A stretch of 64,000 nt of DNA from assembly GCA_963731105.1 (NCBI GenBank), contig CAVSUM010000004.1, positions 62,001-126,000 on the forward strand, in the 5' to 3' direction. The translations under genes were made by a program, and so were the position numbers. This document shows positions 61,859 through 64,000 of this stretch, piece after piece (the stretch's first letter is position 1; each line of letters begins with the position of its first letter). The notes under the pieces are model-generated. The model saw only the letters and a list, made by a program, of their open reading frames with translations, did no database searches and had not been told where the DNA came from. Origin of the DNA: RPQJ01 sp963731105. GTDB lineage: Bacteria; Pseudomonadota; Gammaproteobacteria; Steroidobacterales; Steroidobacteraceae.

Positions 61859-62092
61859 TCAGTCGTGGTCGACGCGCTCCCAGGAGTGCGGCTTGGAGTA
61901 TCCCGCGTCGCTCGAATAGGGATCGAACCCCGCCGCCCCGGTGCGCGACGGACGGTCATGTGGCTGGTCGTCGACGAGTTCCAGTCCGTCTGACGGCGGC
62001 TGCGGTGGCCGCACCGTCGCCTTCGGCGGTTGCGGCGCTGGCTCGTGCCTCGCGCCGGTCAGGCGCTGCCACCAGTCGCTGAAGCGTCCCAT
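61859..62092 (-). CDS. Small hypothetical soluble protein
   Basis: A 77-residue protein from the ATG complementary to 62090-62092 (MGRFSDWWQRLTG). It is proline-rich in the middle and acidic at the end, with no signal or helix pattern. It overlaps the next gene upstream by 34 bases, so both may be real and coupled, or one may be spurious. No family recognised. Confidence 0.45.
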   Translation of the reverse strand: MGRFSDWWQRLTGARHEPAPQPPKATVRPPQPPSDGLELVDDQPHDRPSRTGAAGFDPYSSDAGYSKPHSWERVDHD

Positions 62093-62379
62093 GGCTCCAC
62101 CCCCGTAGGGCCCGCACTCACGCGGCAGGACCTTGGCCAAGCATACGCCACGAGCACCCGCCAGACGACGACGAGGGCCGCAGGTCCGAGCAGCAGCAGC
62201 CAGGCGGCGGCGCGCAGCCGCACGACGTCGGCGTAGAACGCCGCCAGGAATTGCAGCGGCCCGCCGCCGGAATACGGGCCAAGGGTCGTCGTGCCGGTGT
62301 AGTAGACCAGCAACGGCAGCACCGCCGCTCCGAACAGCAGGGCGGCGATGATCCAGGCAATGTGGCGTCGCAGGCGCAT
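62059..62379 (-). CDS. Small membrane protein, unknown
   Basis: A 106-residue frame from the ATG complementary to 62377-62379 (MRLRRHIAWIIAALLFG); an earlier ATG at 62403 adds eight residues. It has two clear membrane helices, about 6-26 (IAWIIAALLFGAAVLPLLVYY) and about 56-77 (AAWLLLLGPAALVVVW). No family recognised. Overlap with the downstream soluble gene lowers confidence in its exact end. Confidence 0.5.
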   Translation of the reverse strand: MRLRRHIAWIIAALLFGAAVLPLLVYYTGTTTLGPYSGGGPLQFLAAFYADVVRLRAAAWLLLLGPAALVVVWRVLVAYAWPRSCRVSAGPTGVEPWDASATGGSA

Positions 62380-62441
62380 CGCGCGATGCTGAGGTCTGGC
62401 CACGGGAACCGCAAGGGCCGGGGTTTCAGTATCATCGGCGG

Positions 62442-63392
62442 ATGCCAGCCATTCGCACCGCAGTCATCGGCGTCGGGTATCTCGGGCGCTTCCACGCGCA
62501 GAAGTACGCCGTCCTTCCGGGTTCGCAACTCGTGGCCGTGGTGGATGCGCGCGCGGAGGCGCGCGACGCCGTCGCGGCCGAAGTCGGGTGCCGGTCGGTC
62601 GCCGATTACCGGGAGTTGTTCGGCCAGGTCGATGCCGTCAGCATCGCCACGCCCACGCCGCTGCATTTCCCGATCGCGCAGGACTGCCTCGAGCACGGCG
62701 TGCACGTGCTGGTCGAGAAGCCAATCACCGAGACGCCTGAGCAGGCCCGCGCGCTGATCGCCAGCGCCGCCCGCTACGGGCGCATCCTGCAGGTGGGGCA
62801 CCTCGAGCGCTTCAATGCCGCGATCCTCGCGCTCGCGGGCACGCTCGGGACGCCGCGCTTCGTCGAGTCCCACCGGCTCGCTCCGTTCAAGGAGCGCGGC
62901 ACCGACGTCAACGTCGTGCTCGACCTGATGATCCACGACATCGACCTGATCCAGAGCCTGGTCGGCGCGCCGATCGAGTCGATCGACGCGGTCGGTGCCT
63001 CGGTCTTTTCCGCGGGGCTCGACATCGCCAACGCCCGCATCCGCTACGCGAACGGCTGCGTCGCCAACACCACGGCGAGCCGCGTCAGCATGAAGATGGA
63101 GCGCAAGCTGCGCCTGTTCCAGGACGACGCCTACGTCTCGATCGACCTGCAGCAGAAGGTGCTCACCGTGGTGCGCAAGCCGCCGGCCGGCACCGCGACC
63201 GTGCCGGGCCAGGTGGTGATCGAGGAGCGCAACTACGAGCAGGGCGACGCGCTCAGGCTCGAGATCGAGGCGTTCCTGCGGTCGATCCGCGAAGGCAGCG
63301 CCCCGGTGGTCTCGGGCGAGGACGGCCTGCGCGCTCTCGAGACGGCCATCCGCATCACGGAACTGGTGCAGGGCCAGGGGACGAAGCCATGA
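62442..63392 (+). CDS. Gfo/Idh/MocA-family oxidoreductase
   Basis: NAD(P)-dependent sugar or inositol-type dehydrogenase, 316 residues. The Rossmann motif GVGYLG is at 10-15, and the EKP motif VEKPI at about 91-95 holds the catalytic lysine. IHDIDLIQSLVG (about 165-176) matches the second domain's histidine site. The start is ATG 62442. Its stop overlaps the next gene start as ATGA, so the pair is coupled. In other gammaproteobacteria members lie near lipid A or cell-surface sugar genes, but no such genes are visible here. Substrate unknown. Confidence 0.9.
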   Translation: MPAIRTAVIGVGYLGRFHAQKYAVLPGSQLVAVVDARAEARDAVAAEVGCRSVADYRELFGQVDAVSIATPTPLHFPIAQDCLEHGVHVLVEKPITETPEQARALIASAARYGRILQVGHLERFNAAILALAGTLGTPRFVESHRLAPFKERGTDVNVVLDLMIHDIDLIQSLVGAPIESIDAVGASVFSAGLDIANARIRYANGCVANTTASRVSMKMERKLRLFQDDAYVSIDLQQKVLTVVRKPPAGTATVPGQVVIEERNYEQGDALRLEIEAFLRSIREGSAPVVSGEDGLRALETAIRITELVQGQGTKP

Positions 63393-64000
63393 ACCGTGCG
63401 CACTATCGCGGCACCGATTTCCGCCGGGCGATCTGCATCGACGACCTGCGCCGCATCGCGCGCCGCCGGCTGCCGAATTTCAGCTTCGAATACCTGGAGG
63501 GCGGTGCCGAGGACGAGCTCGCCCTCGCGCGCAACCGGGAGGTGCTGGAGCGCATCGGCTGGATGCCGCGCACGCTGGCCGGGGTGGGCAGCCCGGACCT
63601 GACGAGCGAGATCCTCGGCGAGACCTGCCACCTGCCGCTGATCATCGCGCCGACCGGTTTCAACGGCATGCTCTGGCCGCAGGGCGATCTCGCGCTGGCC
63701 CGGGCGGCGGCCGATGCCGGCATCCCGTTCACGCTCAGCACCGTGTCGAACTACGACGTGCGCCGGCTGACGGCCGAAGTACCGCAGCGGATCTGGTTCC
63801 AGCTGTATCCGTTCAAGGACGAGAAGGCCGTCGACCATCTGGTCGATCGCGCACGGCAGGCGGGTTGCGGCACGCTGGTGGTCACTACCGACGTACCAGT
63901 GCTCGGTGCCCGCGAATGGGACCAGCGCAACTACCGCGCGCCGATGAAGCTCAGCGTGGCGAGCATGCTCGACACCCTTGCACACCCGGGCTGGCTGCGG
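63389..64000 (+). CDS. FMN-dependent alpha-hydroxyacid dehydrogenase (3' end outside window)
   Basis: The first 204 residues of an enzyme of the L-lactate/mandelate/glycolate oxidase family (about 380 residues whole). FMN-site motifs seen are LPNFSFEYLEGGAEDE (29-44), PLIIAPTGFNGMLWP and STVSNYDV (about 115-122). The active-site tyrosine region WFQLYPFKD follows at about 137. The substrate arginine and catalytic histidine lie beyond the edge, so lactate versus mandelate cannot be told. It overlaps the oxidoreductase before it by four bases. Confidence 0.88.
   Translation, partial: MNRAHYRGTDFRRAICIDDLRRIARRRLPNFSFEYLEGGAEDELALARNREVLERIGWMPRTLAGVGSPDLTSEILGETCHLPLIIAPTGFNGMLWPQGDLALARAAADAGIPFTLSTVSNYDVRRLTAEVPQRIWFQLYPFKDEKAVDHLVDRARQAGCGTLVVTTDVPVLGAREWDQRNYRAPMKLSVASMLDTLAHPGWLR

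Overview
The window is one dense, GC-rich (roughly two thirds G+C by eye) stretch of a chromosome with almost no mobile DNA. Gene order points to a non-enteric gammaproteobacterium: suhB|trmJ-iscS, ndk-rlmN-pilW/rodZ-hisS-yfgM-bamB-der, xseA|guaB-guaA, ffs-dnaX-ybaB-recR and ppsA|ppsR all occur in that class. Short type I QueF, a MetX-type acyltransferase, a DUF1249 protein and a fatty acid/wax ester gene set fit the Xanthomonadales, Nevskiales or Steroidobacterales side of the class. That placement is inference from layout and protein style, not from a search.

Layout. 1-1648: edge of an APC permease gene, then suhB. 1725-4394: trmJ overlapping a minimal ISC set (iscS, a degenerate IscU-like gene, an A-type carrier). 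4418-12352: ndk, rlmN, one long frame joining PilW and RodZ, hisS, yfgM, bamB, der. 12457-19144: metX, an M23 peptidase, xseA, guaB, guaA. 19161-25492: FadL-like porin, isocitrate dehydrogenase divergent from a LysR gene, ohr, tadA, mltF. 25518-25833: tRNA-Ser(CGA) followed by a structured repeat that copies the tRNA 3' end and its terminator. 25916-31343: amidohydrolase, CHRD protein, MgtC-like transporter, M64 peptidase, LysR. 31426-41032: lipid cluster with two acyl-CoA dehydrogenases, two SDRs, an aminoglycoside-phosphotransferase-like kinase, two divergent WS/DGAT acyltransferases and an alpha/beta hydrolase. 41180-46394: exported M3 peptidase, queF, SRP RNA, dnaX, ybaB, recR. 46395-46827: gene-free region full of inverted repeats. 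46828-51702: ppsA with its regulator ppsR, DUF1249 and a coiled-coil gene. 51742-61403: RND efflux operon behind an operator-like palindrome, then prc. 61546-64000: small membrane genes, a Gfo/Idh/MocA oxidoreductase and the start of an FMN alpha-hydroxyacid dehydrogenase.

How the genes work together. Most are housekeeping: tRNA/rRNA modification, Fe-S assembly, GMP synthesis, outer membrane assembly and DNA repair. The most distinctive metabolic block is 31426-41032. Its kinase/dehydrogenase pair (34011-36310) looks like the two halves of eukaryotic ACAD10/11 and of the bacterial levulinate pathway, suggesting handling of 4-hydroxyacyl-CoA next to wax ester or triacylglycerol synthesis.

Sequence quality matters here. 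Eleven genes, including single-copy essentials such as bamB, guaB and guaA, carry small indels with intact protein on both sides (15 sites, five of them in guaA). I read these as mostly assembly errors. Disrupted genes are given over their full repaired span, and the indel position is stated in each entry.
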